64,000 nt of DNA from Caulobacter soli (GCF_011045195.1 NZ_CP049199.1:1860001-1924000); one strand, 5' to 3'. Counted from the first letter of the stretch, positions 34,074 to 41,941 are shown. Translations and numbers: made by a program. The notes: generated from the letters alone by a model not told the origin.

Positions 34074-35351
34074 TCAAGGCGCCGTTTGAGCTTGGGGCCG
34101 CGACAAGGTCGCGCGGGCCTGATCCATGTCCAGCGCGCCGTCCCACTTGGCGATGGCCACGGTGGCGACGCTGTTGCCGATCAGGTTGGTCACGGCGCGG
34201 GCCTCGTTGAGGAAGCGGTCGACGCCCAGCAGCAGGACCAGGCCGCTGACCGGCACCGCGTGCAGGGTCGACAGGGTGGCGGCCAGGGTGATGAAGCCGG
34301 CCCCGGCCACGCCCGCCGAACCCTTGGAGGTTAACAGCAGCACGGCCAGGATCACCAGTTGATCGGCGATGCCCAGGTGGGTGTTGGTGGCCTGGGCGAC
34401 GAACACCGTGGCCAGGGTGAGATAGATGCAGGTGCCGTCGGCGTTGAAAGTGTAGCCGGTCGGCAGGACCAGCCCGACCACGGGCTTGGCGCAACCCATG
34501 TCCTCAAGCTTCTGCATCAGCCGGGGCAGCACGGCCTCGGTCGAGCAGGTGCCCAGCACCACGAAGATCTCCTCGCGGATGAAGCGCAGGAAGGCCCAGA
34601 ACGGCAGGCCGACCGAGCGCATGACCCCGCCCAGCACCACGATCACGAAGAACAGGCTGGTGACGTAGAGCGCGATCAGCAGGTGGGCCAGCGACCACAG
34701 GGTGCCGATGCCGTACTTGCCGATCGTGAAGGCCACGCCCGCGCCGGCGCCGATCGGGGCCAGGCGCATGACCATGCCCACGACCTTGAAGATCGCTTCC
34801 AGGAACAGGTCGATCGTCTCGATCAGCGGCTTGGCCTGCGCGCCCATCTGGCTGACGCCGGCCCCGATCAGCACCGACAGCAGGATCACCTGCAGCATGG
34901 CGCCCTTGGCGAAGGCGTCGACCAGGGTGGTGGGGATGATGTCCATCAGGAAGGGCACGACGCCCTGTTGCTTGGCCGCCTCGGTGAAGCTGGCCAGGGC
35001 GTGGCCGTCCAGGTTGGAGGCGTCGATGTTCATGCCCGCGCCGGGCTTGAGGACGTTGACCACGATGAGGCCGATGACCAGGGCGACCGTCGACAGCACC
35101 TCGAAATAGATCAGCGCCTTGACGCCGATCCGGCCCACCTCCTTGAGGTCGCCCATCTTGGCCATGCCGACCACCACGGTGCCGAAGATGATCGGCGCCA
35201 GCAGCATCTTGATCAGCTTGATGAAGCCGTCAGCCAGGGGCTTCAGCGCCGTTCCGACATGGGGGAACCACAGGCCCACCAGGGTGCCGATCACGATGGC
35301 GATCAGCACCTGGATGTAGATCTGTGAGAGCAGTCTCTTGAGCGTCGAAAT
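34074..35351 (-). CDS. dctA: C4-dicarboxylate:cation symporter DctA
   Basis: Inner-membrane importer of succinate, malate, fumarate or tartrate-like acids. 425 residues from this start, the usual DctA length. Signatures: QVLIAIVIGTLVGLWFP near the N-terminus, FVVLGTCSTEAVLPRLM (serine-rich re-entrant loop) and VLPTGYTFNADGTCIYLTLATVFVAQATN. The first codon appears to be ATT: an AGGGGG site stands seven bases before it and the frame between the upstream gene and this point has no ATG, GTG or TTG. It follows tarD by 65 bases with a short hairpin between. The frame stays open far upstream, but that is the shadow of tarD. Confidence 0.9.
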   Translation of the reverse strand: MSTLKRLLSQIYIQVLIAIVIGTLVGLWFPHVGTALKPLADGFIKLIKMLLAPIIFGTVVVGMAKMGDLKEVGRIGVKALIYFEVLSTVALVIGLIVVNVLKPGAGMNIDASNLDGHALASFTEAAKQQGVVPFLMDIIPTTLVDAFAKGAMLQVILLSVLIGAGVSQMGAQAKPLIETIDLFLEAIFKVVGMVMRLAPIGAGAGVAFTIGKYGIGTLWSLAHLLIALYVTSLFFVIVVLGGVMRSVGLPFWAFLRFIREEIFVVLGTCSTEAVLPRLMQKLEDMGCAKPVVGLVLPTGYTFNADGTCIYLTLATVFVAQATNTHLGIADQLVILAVLLLTSKGSAGVAGAGFITLAATLSTLHAVPVSGLVLLLGVDRFLNEARAVTNLIGNSVATVAIAKWDGALDMDQARATLSRPQAQTAP

Positions 35352-35373
35352 GGTCGTTCCCCCTGGGTGATAG

Positions 35374-35393
35374 CCCGGCGTTGGACCGCCGGG
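35374..35393 (-). terminator. small hairpin between tarD and dctA
   Basis: CCCGGCG, six bases, CGCCGGG. A 7-bp stem in the intercistronic gap without a T run; more likely an mRNA-stability or partial-termination element than a full stop. Confidence 0.4.
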
Positions 35394-35416
35394 TCGGCTC
35401 GTCGTCTCGGGTCGGC

Positions 35417-36613
35417 CTAGGCCGTCTTGATGCTGGCCAAGGTCACGTCGTCGGTCAGGGTCCGCATCAGGCCGATCAGCTCCGACTTGGCCTCGAAGCC
35501 CACGCCCGGCACGTCGGGCAGGCCGACATAGCCGTTCTCGACCGCGATGCCGTCGGCGAAGCCGCCGAACGGCTTGAAGACGTCCGGATAGGACTCGTTG
35601 CCGCCCAGGTGCAGGCCCGCGGCGATGTTGAGCGACATCTGGTGCCCCCCGTGCGGCACGATCCGGCGCGACGACCAGCCGTTTTGGTCGAGAACTTCGA
35701 GCGTTCGCAGATATTCGACAAGACCATATGACAGCGCGCAGTCGAACTGCAGGTAGTCGCGGTCGGGCCGCATGCCGCCGTGGCGCAGCAGGTTGCGGGC
35801 GTCCTGGTGCGAGAACAGGTTTTCGCCGGTGGCCATGGGCAGGTCGTAGTGCTTGGAAAGCTCGGCCTGCAGGGCGTAGTCCAGCGGGTCGCCGACTTCC
35901 TCGTACCAGAACAGGTTGTAGGGCTTCAGGGCCTCGGCGTAGGCCAGACCCGTCTCCAGGTCGAAGCGGCCGTTGGCGTCGACCGCCAGGTTCTGGCCAT
36001 CGCCGACGATTTCCAGCACCGACTCGATGCGGCGCAGGTCGACGTCCAGCGAGGCGCCGCCGATCTTCATCTTGACGACCTTGTAGCCGCGGTCGCGATA
36101 GCTGCGCATCTCGGCCTGCAGCTGGGCGTCGTCCTTGCCCGGATAGTAGTAGCCGCCGGCCGCGTAGACCCAGACCTTGTCGTCGGCCACGCCGCCGCGA
36201 TAGCGGTCGGCCAGCAGGCGATAGAGGGGCTTCTCGGCGATCTTGGCCACGGCGTCCCAGACGGCCATGTCCAGCGTGCCGACGGCGACCGAGCGCTCGC
36301 CGTGCCCGCCGGGCTTCTCGTTCGTCATCAGGGTCTTCCAGATGGCGAACGGATCGAGGTTGCCAGCGTCCTGGTCGATCAGGCTGTCGGGCGCGGCCTC
36401 GGCCAGGCGCGGCAGGAAGCGCTCGCGCATCAGGGCACCCTGGCCATACCGGCCATTGGAATTGAAGCCATAGCCGATCACCGGCTTGCCATCGCGCACC
36501 ACATCGGTGATGACGGCGACGACCGAGCAAGTCATCTTCGAGAAGTCGATATAGGCATTGGCGATCGGCGAGGCGATTGAGACGGTCTTCTCGCGGATGT
36601 CGAGGATACGCAC
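35417..36613 (-). CDS. tarD: D-tartrate dehydratase-like enolase-superfamily enzyme (TarD)
   Basis: 398 residues. Catalytic pattern of the enolase superfamily: VVKMKIGG (Lys181, Lys183), metal ligands Asp212 (VDANGRF), Glu238/239 (WYEEVGDP) and Glu264 (ATGENLF), and His321 (VPHGGHQMS). Residue numbers fall within three of those reported for Bradyrhizobium TarD (Lys184, His322), and blocks such as ISPIxNAYIDF-like start, YGFNSNGRYGQG, INEKPGGHGERSVAVGT-like and GGYYYPGK agree with my memory of that enzyme. It converts D-tartrate to oxaloacetate. Paired with dctA and a divergent LysR gene it forms a tartrate-type uptake and breakdown unit. A related acid sugar is an alternative substrate. Confidence 0.85.
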   Translation of the reverse strand: MRILDIREKTVSIASPIANAYIDFSKMTCSVVAVITDVVRDGKPVIGYGFNSNGRYGQGALMRERFLPRLAEAAPDSLIDQDAGNLDPFAIWKTLMTNEKPGGHGERSVAVGTLDMAVWDAVAKIAEKPLYRLLADRYRGGVADDKVWVYAAGGYYYPGKDDAQLQAEMRSYRDRGYKVVKMKIGGASLDVDLRRIESVLEIVGDGQNLAVDANGRFDLETGLAYAEALKPYNLFWYEEVGDPLDYALQAELSKHYDLPMATGENLFSHQDARNLLRHGGMRPDRDYLQFDCALSYGLVEYLRTLEVLDQNGWSSRRIVPHGGHQMSLNIAAGLHLGGNESYPDVFKPFGGFADGIAVENGYVGLPDVPGVGFEAKSELIGLMRTLTDDVTLASIKTA

Positions 36614-36663
36614 GGTGTTCTCCAGTTGGCGACTGGGACCCTAGGCAAGCGGGAAAACGCGAG

Positions 36664-36702
36664 CCAATGCCGTTCTCGGCGATCGCTATGCGAAACAGGC
36701 AT
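36664..36702. promoter_or_regulatory. 39-nt LysR-type element, copy B (tarD / lysR)
   Basis: CCAATGCCG, 15 bases, ATGCGA-AAC-AGGCAT. It sits 51 bases from the tarD start and ends five bases before the lysR start codon, so binding would both govern tarD-dctA and cover the regulator's own translation start region. Confidence 0.8.
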
Positions 36703-36707
36703 GATCT

Positions 36708-37598
36708 ATGGAATTGATCTGGCTCGAAGATTTCGTCGCCCTGGCCGAGACGGGAAACTTCTCGCGGGCGGCCGAGAACCGGCACGTGACCCAGCCCGCC
36801 TTCAGCCGCCGCGTACGGGCGCTGGAGGACTGGGTGGGCGCGCCGCTGTTCGATCGCGCCACGCCTGGCGTCACCCTGACCGCCGCCGGCCAGCAGTTCC
36901 GCACAGGGGCCGACGAGCTGATCCGCCGCATCATCCAGCTGCGCCGCGAGAGCCGCGAGGCGGGTGGGCAGGAGGCGGCCACCCTGCGCTTCGCCGCCAC
37001 CCACGCCCTGTCCTTCACCTTTTTTCCGCAGTGGATGCGCGAGTTGGAGGGCGGGGCCAGCCTGGGGCCGATCCGGCTGATCTCCGACAGCATGCAGGCC
37101 TGTGAAGAGCTGATGATGCACGGCGAGGCGCAGTTCCTGCTGTGCCATCACCACACCGCCGCCCCCAGCCGGTTCGGCGCCCAGTTCCGTTCGGCGGTGG
37201 TCGGCCAGGACGCCCTGGCCCCGTTCACCGCGCCCGGCGCCGACGGCGGGCCGCGCTGGAGCCTGTCGGACACGGCCGAAGAGATCCCGTATCTCGCCTA
37301 TAGCGACGAGTCGGGTCTGGGGCGGATCGTCGAGGCGCAGCGCTTCATCGATCGGATGCCGGGCCTGCGCACCGTGTTCTCGGCGCGGTTGGCGGCCAGC
37401 CTGGCGACAATGGCGCGCGAGGGCAGGGGCGTGGCCTGGCTGCCGGTCAGCCTGGTCGAGAGCGAGGTGGCGTCGGGACGTCTGGTGCGGGCCGGCGGCG
37501 TGGACCTGGAAGTGCCTGTCGACATCCGGGTGTTTCGTCCGACCGCGCGCCAGAGCCCGGCGGCCGAGGCCTTCTGGAGCGAACTGGCCGCCCACTAA
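36708..37598 (+). CDS. LysR-family regulator of the tarD region
   Basis: 296 residues. N-terminal winged helix-turn-helix: LIWLEDFVALAETGNFSRAAENRHVTQPAFSRRVRALEDWVG, then FDRATPGVTLTAAG and an effector domain from about residue 90. Divergent from tarD. The five 39-nt elements have the LysR-type T-N11-A form and one lies in this promoter, making this protein the natural binder. The effector is probably tartrate or a related acid; this is inferred. The ribosome site is weak and overlaps the operator edge. Confidence 0.9.
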   Translation: MELIWLEDFVALAETGNFSRAAENRHVTQPAFSRRVRALEDWVGAPLFDRATPGVTLTAAGQQFRTGADELIRRIIQLRRESREAGGQEAATLRFAATHALSFTFFPQWMRELEGGASLGPIRLISDSMQACEELMMHGEAQFLLCHHHTAAPSRFGAQFRSAVVGQDALAPFTAPGADGGPRWSLSDTAEEIPYLAYSDESGLGRIVEAQRFIDRMPGLRTVFSARLAASLATMAREGRGVAWLPVSLVESEVASGRLVRAGGVDLEVPVDIRVFRPTARQSPAAEAFWSELAAH

Positions 37599-37604
37599 AA
37601 AGAA

Positions 37605-37636
37605 TGGGCGCCGACGGGGGGGAATGTCGGCGCCCA
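37605..37636. terminator. strong hairpin downstream of lysR
   Basis: TGGGCGCCGAC and GTCGGCGCCCA form a perfect 11-bp stem around a ten-base loop, seven bases past the lysR stop. Neither side has a T run. It would also end any minus-strand transcript starting at the orphan operator at 37712. Confidence 0.6.
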
Positions 37637-37711
37637 CCTAGATCAGTGGTGGTGATGGTGCGTCGAAATACGACGCCCGGTTGAAAATATGCGGCGCAAC
37701 CCCAATGATGA

Positions 37712-37750
37712 CCAATGCCGATTGTGTTGCACGCTATGCGCGATCGGCAT
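37712..37750. promoter_or_regulatory. 39-nt LysR-type element, copy C (orphan)
   Basis: CCAATGCCG, 15 bases, ATGCGC-GAT-CGGCAT, with the same spacing as the other four. No gene starts next to it: it lies between the 3' ends of lysR and the GH28 gene. By the orientation of the other copies it would drive leftward transcription towards the hairpin at 37605, about 100 bases away. Confidence 0.7.
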
Positions 37751-37803
37751 CGTTCTCAACTCTCGATGGCGTTGACTTCGACTGGAATCATCATTTTTGA
37801 CAA

Positions 37804-39189
37804 CTATCGCGCGACTGATCCGCCTGCTTCGATCTTGAAGGGCGTCTCGTCGGTCGAGGCCACCGTCGTCTTCGCGGTCGTCACCTTGGCGTTGCGCACC
37901 AGCATGCCGCGCTTGGCCTCGATGCGGACATTGCGCAGGGTCAGGCCGGCGATCGGGCGCTCGGGCAGGCCCACGGCGATGCCGGCCAGGTCGGCGCCAG
38001 TGGCGGTCAGGCCGTCGACCACGATGCCATCCATGTCCGGCGTCTTGTCGGCGACCACCGGCTGGGCCGCGTCGTCCGGGCCGGGCCAGATCTGGTTGCC
38101 CAGGATGAAGCCGCCGGGCCGCAGCTGAGCCGTCGCCGCCTTGATGTCCAGCGGCCGGTACTCGTAGTAGCTGGTGAAGACCAGCGGGGTCTCCACGTCG
38201 GTCATGCGGTTGTTCTTGAACACCACGTCGCGGACCTTGCCGCCCTTGCCGCGCATGGTCTTGATCCGCAGGCCGTACATCGAGCCGTCGAAGCTGTTGT
38301 TCTCGACCCGCACGCGGGCCACGCCGCCGCTGGTGCCGCTGCCGATGCAGATGCCGCGACCGGCCAGGATGGTGTTGCCCGAGATCAGGATGTCGGACGA
38401 CACCGCGTCTGGATAGCGCGGGTCCGGCCCGTTGGACTTCACCGCCACGATGTCGTCGCCGACGCTGATGACGTTGTTGGTGATCGCCACGTGGCGACTG
38501 TTGATCGGGTCGATGGCGTCGGTGTTGGGCGCGCTGGACGGAGCGGTGATCCGCACGCGGTCGATGGTCACGTGATCGGTGTCGTTCAGCACCAGGTGGA
38601 ACGACGGCGAGTTCTCGATCCGCACGCCCTCGAAGCGGATATTGGTGCTGTGGCTGACCAGGATCAGGCGCGGACGGTCGTCCTTCTGCTGCTGGCGGGC
38701 CTGGCCGTCGGTGGCGAAGTTGGGGCTGGCGCGCCAGGTCGCCCGGATCCGCTCCCACCACACCGCGCCCTGGCCGTCGATCAGGCCCTCGCCGACCACG
38801 GCGACATTGTCGGCGCGGTCGACATTGATCAGGCCGGCCCGTTCGCCCTGCGGGAACAGGGCCGGGTCGGTGGCGGCCAGCACTTCGGCGCCCTTCTGGA
38901 TCTCCAGGCGGATGTTGGACTTCAGCCAGATCGGGCCGATCAGATATTCGCCGCGCGTCACCCGCACGGTGCCGCCGCCGGCCGAGGCGCAGGCGTCGAT
39001 GGCGGCCTGGAAGGCCTCGGTGTCGAACCAGATGCGCGTGCCGCCGGCCCCGTGGTCGCGCACGTCGCAGATCTTGGCGGGGAAGCGGTTGACCGATTGG
39101 GCGTGGACGGCGGTCGCGCCGGCCAGGGCGGCGAGCGCGGCGGCCGAGGCCAGCAGGGCGGCCTTTTGACGTAAACAGGCGGTCTTCAT
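37804..39189 (-). CDS. GH28 polygalacturonase, secreted
   Basis: 461 residues with a signal peptide ending ATAVHAQ, then the right-handed parallel beta-helix of GH28. Catalytic blocks: PNTDAIDP (Asp224), VGDDIVAVKS (Asp245, Asp246), CIGSGTSGG where the classical GHG is GSG, and YGLRIKT (Arg308, Lys310). Bacterial exo-type enzymes often carry a serine at that place. It hydrolyses alpha-1,4-galacturonan of pectin. A copy of the 39-nt LysR-type element lies 80 bases upstream of the start. Exo versus endo action and decoration of the substrate are not settled by the sequence. Confidence 0.9.
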   Translation of the reverse strand: MKTACLRQKAALLASAAALAALAGATAVHAQSVNRFPAKICDVRDHGAGGTRIWFDTEAFQAAIDACASAGGGTVRVTRGEYLIGPIWLKSNIRLEIQKGAEVLAATDPALFPQGERAGLINVDRADNVAVVGEGLIDGQGAVWWERIRATWRASPNFATDGQARQQQKDDRPRLILVSHSTNIRFEGVRIENSPSFHLVLNDTDHVTIDRVRITAPSSAPNTDAIDPINSRHVAITNNVISVGDDIVAVKSNGPDPRYPDAVSSDILISGNTILAGRGICIGSGTSGGVARVRVENNSFDGSMYGLRIKTMRGKGGKVRDVVFKNNRMTDVETPLVFTSYYEYRPLDIKAATAQLRPGGFILGNQIWPGPDDAAQPVVADKTPDMDGIVVDGLTATGADLAGIAVGLPERPIAGLTLRNVRIEAKRGMLVRNAKVTTAKTTVASTDETPFKIEAGGSVAR

Positions 39190-39268
39190 CGGTCGATCTT
39201 CCCTAGTTCGTCGCGACGACTACGCATCGCTGGCGGTGGCGCAGTCTAGGGCGCGTCGCGGTGCAGCG

Positions 39269-39307
39269 CCCATGCCGATGACGGTCAAGCTCATGCCGAA
39301 CGGGCAT
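39269..39307. promoter_or_regulatory. 39-nt LysR-type element, copy D (GH28)
   Basis: CCCATGCCG, 15 bases, ATGCCG-AAC-GGGCAT. The proximal half-site is 80 bases upstream of the GH28 start codon. Confidence 0.75.
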
Positions 39308-39322
39308 GACCCCGGTTGGGCC

Positions 39323-40483
39323 TCAGTCCAGCTTGCGGCCTTCCAGCCAGGTCTCGATCAGGGCCGCGGCCTGGGCGCTGTGCTTCTCCAGCATCAGCAT
39401 GTGGCCGTCGCCGTGCAGGCCGTGGTCGGCCATGCGCACCAGGTCGGTCTTCACGCCCGCCTGGCTCAGGTAGCGCGCGGTGCAGTGGTCGTAGCCGGCG
39501 TGGTACGAGGTCTCGGACATCAGGATCATCACCGGGAACCGCGACAGGTTCGTCAGCTTCCGGGCTGGCTCGGCCTGCCGCCAGCAGCGGACGAGACCGG
39601 GCCCCTCCGGCGCGGCGTCCTGCACCTTGGCCAGGTCGGTGGGGTTGGCCAGCGGCGGGTCGTAGGTCAGGGGCGTGGTCGTCAAGCCCCAGGGGCGGCT
39701 CAGCTTGTCTGGGTCACTATCGCCCCAGGGCGGCGGAGCGCCGAAGAAGGCCGGGCCGCTGGGCTCGACCGCGACGATGGCCTTGACCAGGTCCGGCCGC
39801 GCCTCGCCGATCGCCCAGCCGAACGCGCCCGACTGCGAATGGGTGACCACCACGGCGGGGCCGATCTTGTCGAGCAGGGCCGCGCCGGCCTCGGCGACCA
39901 GCTTGGCCGAGAGACTGGCGGAGATGCTCGAAACTTGCGAGGCGTAGAACTGGTCGAAGATCGGGTCGCCGGGCTTGCCGGTGGTCCCGGGCCACTGATT
40001 GTGCAGCTTGGCCTGGGGCCAGCCCTGGGGCTGACCGTCCTGGGGCGGGAAATCCTGCGGGGCGGTGAAGCGCTTGGCGACGAAGTCCGGCGGTTGCCGG
40101 TTGGCCGGACCGTAGGCGCCCTGGTCGTAGCCCGAGGCGCCGCGCCCGGGCTGGTCCATCAGATAGACCGCCCAGCCTTGCTCGACGAACAGCTTGGCCC
40201 AGCCGGGACGACCGTCCGGCGTCGACAGGAAGTTGGTGATCGTCTGGCCCGCGCCGGGAATGAACACCAGGGCCGTCTTGTGGAGGCGCTTGGCGGGCGC
40301 CAGGTAGAGGATGTGGGCCTGGCCGGTCATGGTCTTGCCGTCGGCAGCATAGTGGCCGCCGACGAAAAAGGTCCCGACGTCAGAGATACCAGCGGACGGA
40401 GAGGCGGCCTGGACCGGGCCCGCGGTCCCAAGCGCCAACGCCGCCGCGACCGGCAGGCCACGCCAGGTTCGAATGCCGGCCAT
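39323..40483 (-). CDS. secreted alpha/beta hydrolase (esterase-like)
   Basis: 386 residues. Signal peptide ending GPVQAA; alpha/beta-hydrolase core with FIPGAGQT (oxyanion region), YLMDQPGRGASG, nucleophile elbow THSQSGAFG and a C-terminal HGLHGDGH supplying the catalytic His. Unusually rich in loops between strands 4 and 5. Start at 40483 has GGGAGG upstream; the 27 codons before it are unsupported. The 39-nt LysR-type element 56 bases upstream joins it to the tarD/GH28 regulon, so an ester in pectin or a plant acid ester is a reasonable substrate; this is inferred. Confidence 0.83.
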   Translation of the reverse strand: MAGIRTWRGLPVAAALALGTAGPVQAASPSAGISDVGTFFVGGHYAADGKTMTGQAHILYLAPAKRLHKTALVFIPGAGQTITNFLSTPDGRPGWAKLFVEQGWAVYLMDQPGRGASGYDQGAYGPANRQPPDFVAKRFTAPQDFPPQDGQPQGWPQAKLHNQWPGTTGKPGDPIFDQFYASQVSSISASLSAKLVAEAGAALLDKIGPAVVVTHSQSGAFGWAIGEARPDLVKAIVAVEPSGPAFFGAPPPWGDSDPDKLSRPWGLTTTPLTYDPPLANPTDLAKVQDAAPEGPGLVRCWRQAEPARKLTNLSRFPVMILMSETSYHAGYDHCTARYLSQAGVKTDLVRMADHGLHGDGHMLMLEKHSAQAAALIETWLEGRKLD

Positions 40484-40538
40484 ATCGAGCGCCTCCCAAA
40501 TCTTTGACGAGGACCCTGGAACGGGCAGGGAGGCTTTG

Positions 40539-40577
40539 CCAATGCCGAACCGATCTCGCGCCATGTCGGTTCGGCAT
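40539..40577. promoter_or_regulatory. 39-nt LysR-type element, copy E (alpha/beta hydrolase)
   Basis: CCAATGCCG, 15 bases, ATGTCG-GTT-CGGCAT. 56 bases upstream of the hydrolase start and 14 past the stop codon of the SGNH gene. Confidence 0.75.
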
Positions 40578-40591
40578 GACGCGAGAAGCGA

Positions 40592-41848
40592 TCAGCGCGC
40601 GAACAGGTCCAGCGGCACGGCGTCGGCCATGGCCTTGTAGCCGGCCAGCGAGGGGTGCAGGCCGTCGCCGGAGTCGTAGGCCGGCGACAGCTTGTTGGGA
40701 TTGGCCGGGTCGGCCATCAGCTTGTCGAAGTCGATCACCGCGTCGAAGCGGCCCGGCGTCCGGATCCAGGCGTTGACCGCCTGGCGGTCCTGCTCGTTGG
40801 CGGCGTCGGGGTGATAGTAGGCCGAGCCGCCGAACGGCATGACGGTGGCGCCGTAGATCCTGATCCCGCGCTCGCGGGCGCGGCGGATCATCTGGTCGTA
40901 GGACGCGGTCATCCGCGCCACCAGGGCGGCATGTGCCTCTGGGCTGGCAGGCTGCTCGCGGGTCAGGACGCCCAGGTCGTTCACGCCCTCCAGCACGATG
41001 ACGTACTTCACGCCGGCCTGGTTGATCACGTCGCGATCGAAGCGGGCCATGGCGTTGGGGCCTAGGCCGTCCAGCAGCAGGCGGTTGCCGCCGATGCCGG
41101 CGTTCAGCACGCCCACGCCTTTCGTGCGCGGATCGGCCTGCAGGCGAGCGGCCAGGATGTCGGGCCAGCGGTTGTTTCCGTTGGTGGTGACGCCATAGCC
41201 GTCGGTGATCGAGTCGCCGAAGGTCACCAGGCTGGCGCCGGTCGGGCGCTGGACGTCGACGCCGGAGATCACGAACCAGCGGTCCAGCGACTTGCCGCCG
41301 GTCAGCCCGGCGGCCGCCAGCTGGTCGCCAGCCCCGAACCACGAGGTGGTGCGCGAGCCCGGATGGCTGGTCTGCTGGGCCGGCGGCGCGCCGTCGAAGC
41401 GGATCGTGATCGCCATGTTGGCCAGGGGCGTGGCCGGGAAGTCGATCGGGTCGGACAGGTATTCGGCGCCCGGCGGAACGGTCACCTCGGGACGGTCGGA
41501 GAAGGTCAGGGCGCGGTCGCTGGCCGGGTCGATGCGGGCCGAGCCCGGCGCGGCGGCCAGGGCGACGTGGACGCCCGCCAGCTTCAGCGGCTCGGTCCCG
41601 AAGGCGTTGGACAGCCGCACGCGGATCCTGCCGCCGCCGGTGCTGAGCCGCAGGCTCTGACGCAGCGTGCCGTCGGTGACGTCGGCGGCGGGCAGGGCGT
41701 CCTTGGCCGCCGGGATCATCTGGGCCGAGGCCCACGAGCCCACCCAGCGCTTGGCCTCCGGCGCCTTGGCGGGCGCGGCGACGACGGGAGCCGCGCCGAT
41801 CGAAAGCGCGATCGCCAGCCCGACCAGGGCCCGCTTGTTGAAATCCAT
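40592..41848 (-). CDS. SGNH/GDSL-family secreted esterase
   Basis: 418 residues: signal peptide ending PVVAA, an N-terminal beta-sandwich (about 35-180; RIRVRLSNAFGTEPLKLAGVHVAL), then the SGNH domain with block I TFGDSITDGYG, block II-III region NAGIGGNRLL and VLEGVNDLG, and the C-terminal GDGLHPSLAG with catalytic Asp and His. Such two-domain enzymes include carbohydrate acetylesterases. Divergent from a GH3 gene; the shared 180-base gap contains an ACCGGT operator and a GGT-CTG-ACC site. Removal of acetyl groups from xylan or pectin is plausible. Confidence 0.87.
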   Translation of the reverse strand: MDFNKRALVGLAIALSIGAAPVVAAPAKAPEAKRWVGSWASAQMIPAAKDALPAADVTDGTLRQSLRLSTGGGRIRVRLSNAFGTEPLKLAGVHVALAAAPGSARIDPASDRALTFSDRPEVTVPPGAEYLSDPIDFPATPLANMAITIRFDGAPPAQQTSHPGSRTTSWFGAGDQLAAAGLTGGKSLDRWFVISGVDVQRPTGASLVTFGDSITDGYGVTTNGNNRWPDILAARLQADPRTKGVGVLNAGIGGNRLLLDGLGPNAMARFDRDVINQAGVKYVIVLEGVNDLGVLTREQPASPEAHAALVARMTASYDQMIRRARERGIRIYGATVMPFGGSAYYHPDAANEQDRQAVNAWIRTPGRFDAVIDFDKLMADPANPNKLSPAYDSGDGLHPSLAGYKAMADAVPLDLFAR

Positions 41849-41903
41849 GTTTCCTCCAGCCCGGCCGACGACGGGTCTTGTTCGCCTGATCCTAGGCGAT
41901 GAA

Positions 41904-41919
41904 ATGAGACCGGTACCAT
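41904..41919. promoter_or_regulatory. ACCGGT-centred operator between SGNH and GH3 genes
   Basis: ATGAGACCGGTACCAT, related to the galM and LamG sites through the shared ACCGGT core and the CAT edge. 56 bases from the SGNH start. Confidence 0.5.
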
Positions 41920-41932
41920 AAAAAACTTGAGT

Positions 41933-41941
41933 GGTCTGACC
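41933..41941. promoter_or_regulatory. GGT-NNN-ACC site, possible GntR/FCD operator
   Basis: GGTCTGACC is the core of the longer palindrome at 49759-49775 upstream of manD/GH67. The outer bases (GTGG...CCTC) match only in part, so this is a weaker candidate for the same regulator. Confidence 0.4.

Noticed and set aside
34074..37637. Single 1187-codon minus-strand frame that would fuse DctA to a long N-terminal extension
   Set aside because: The upstream 760 codons are a shadow of tarD and lysR in another frame. Only the last 425 codons match DctA, and that length is the family norm.
37643..37705. Minus-strand frame ending in five histidine codons and a stop, looking like a His-tag
   Set aside because: It has only TTG starts, no ribosome site, and begins almost inside the orphan operator. 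The longer frame containing it is a shadow of the GH28 gene. Taken as chance and not as vector sequence.
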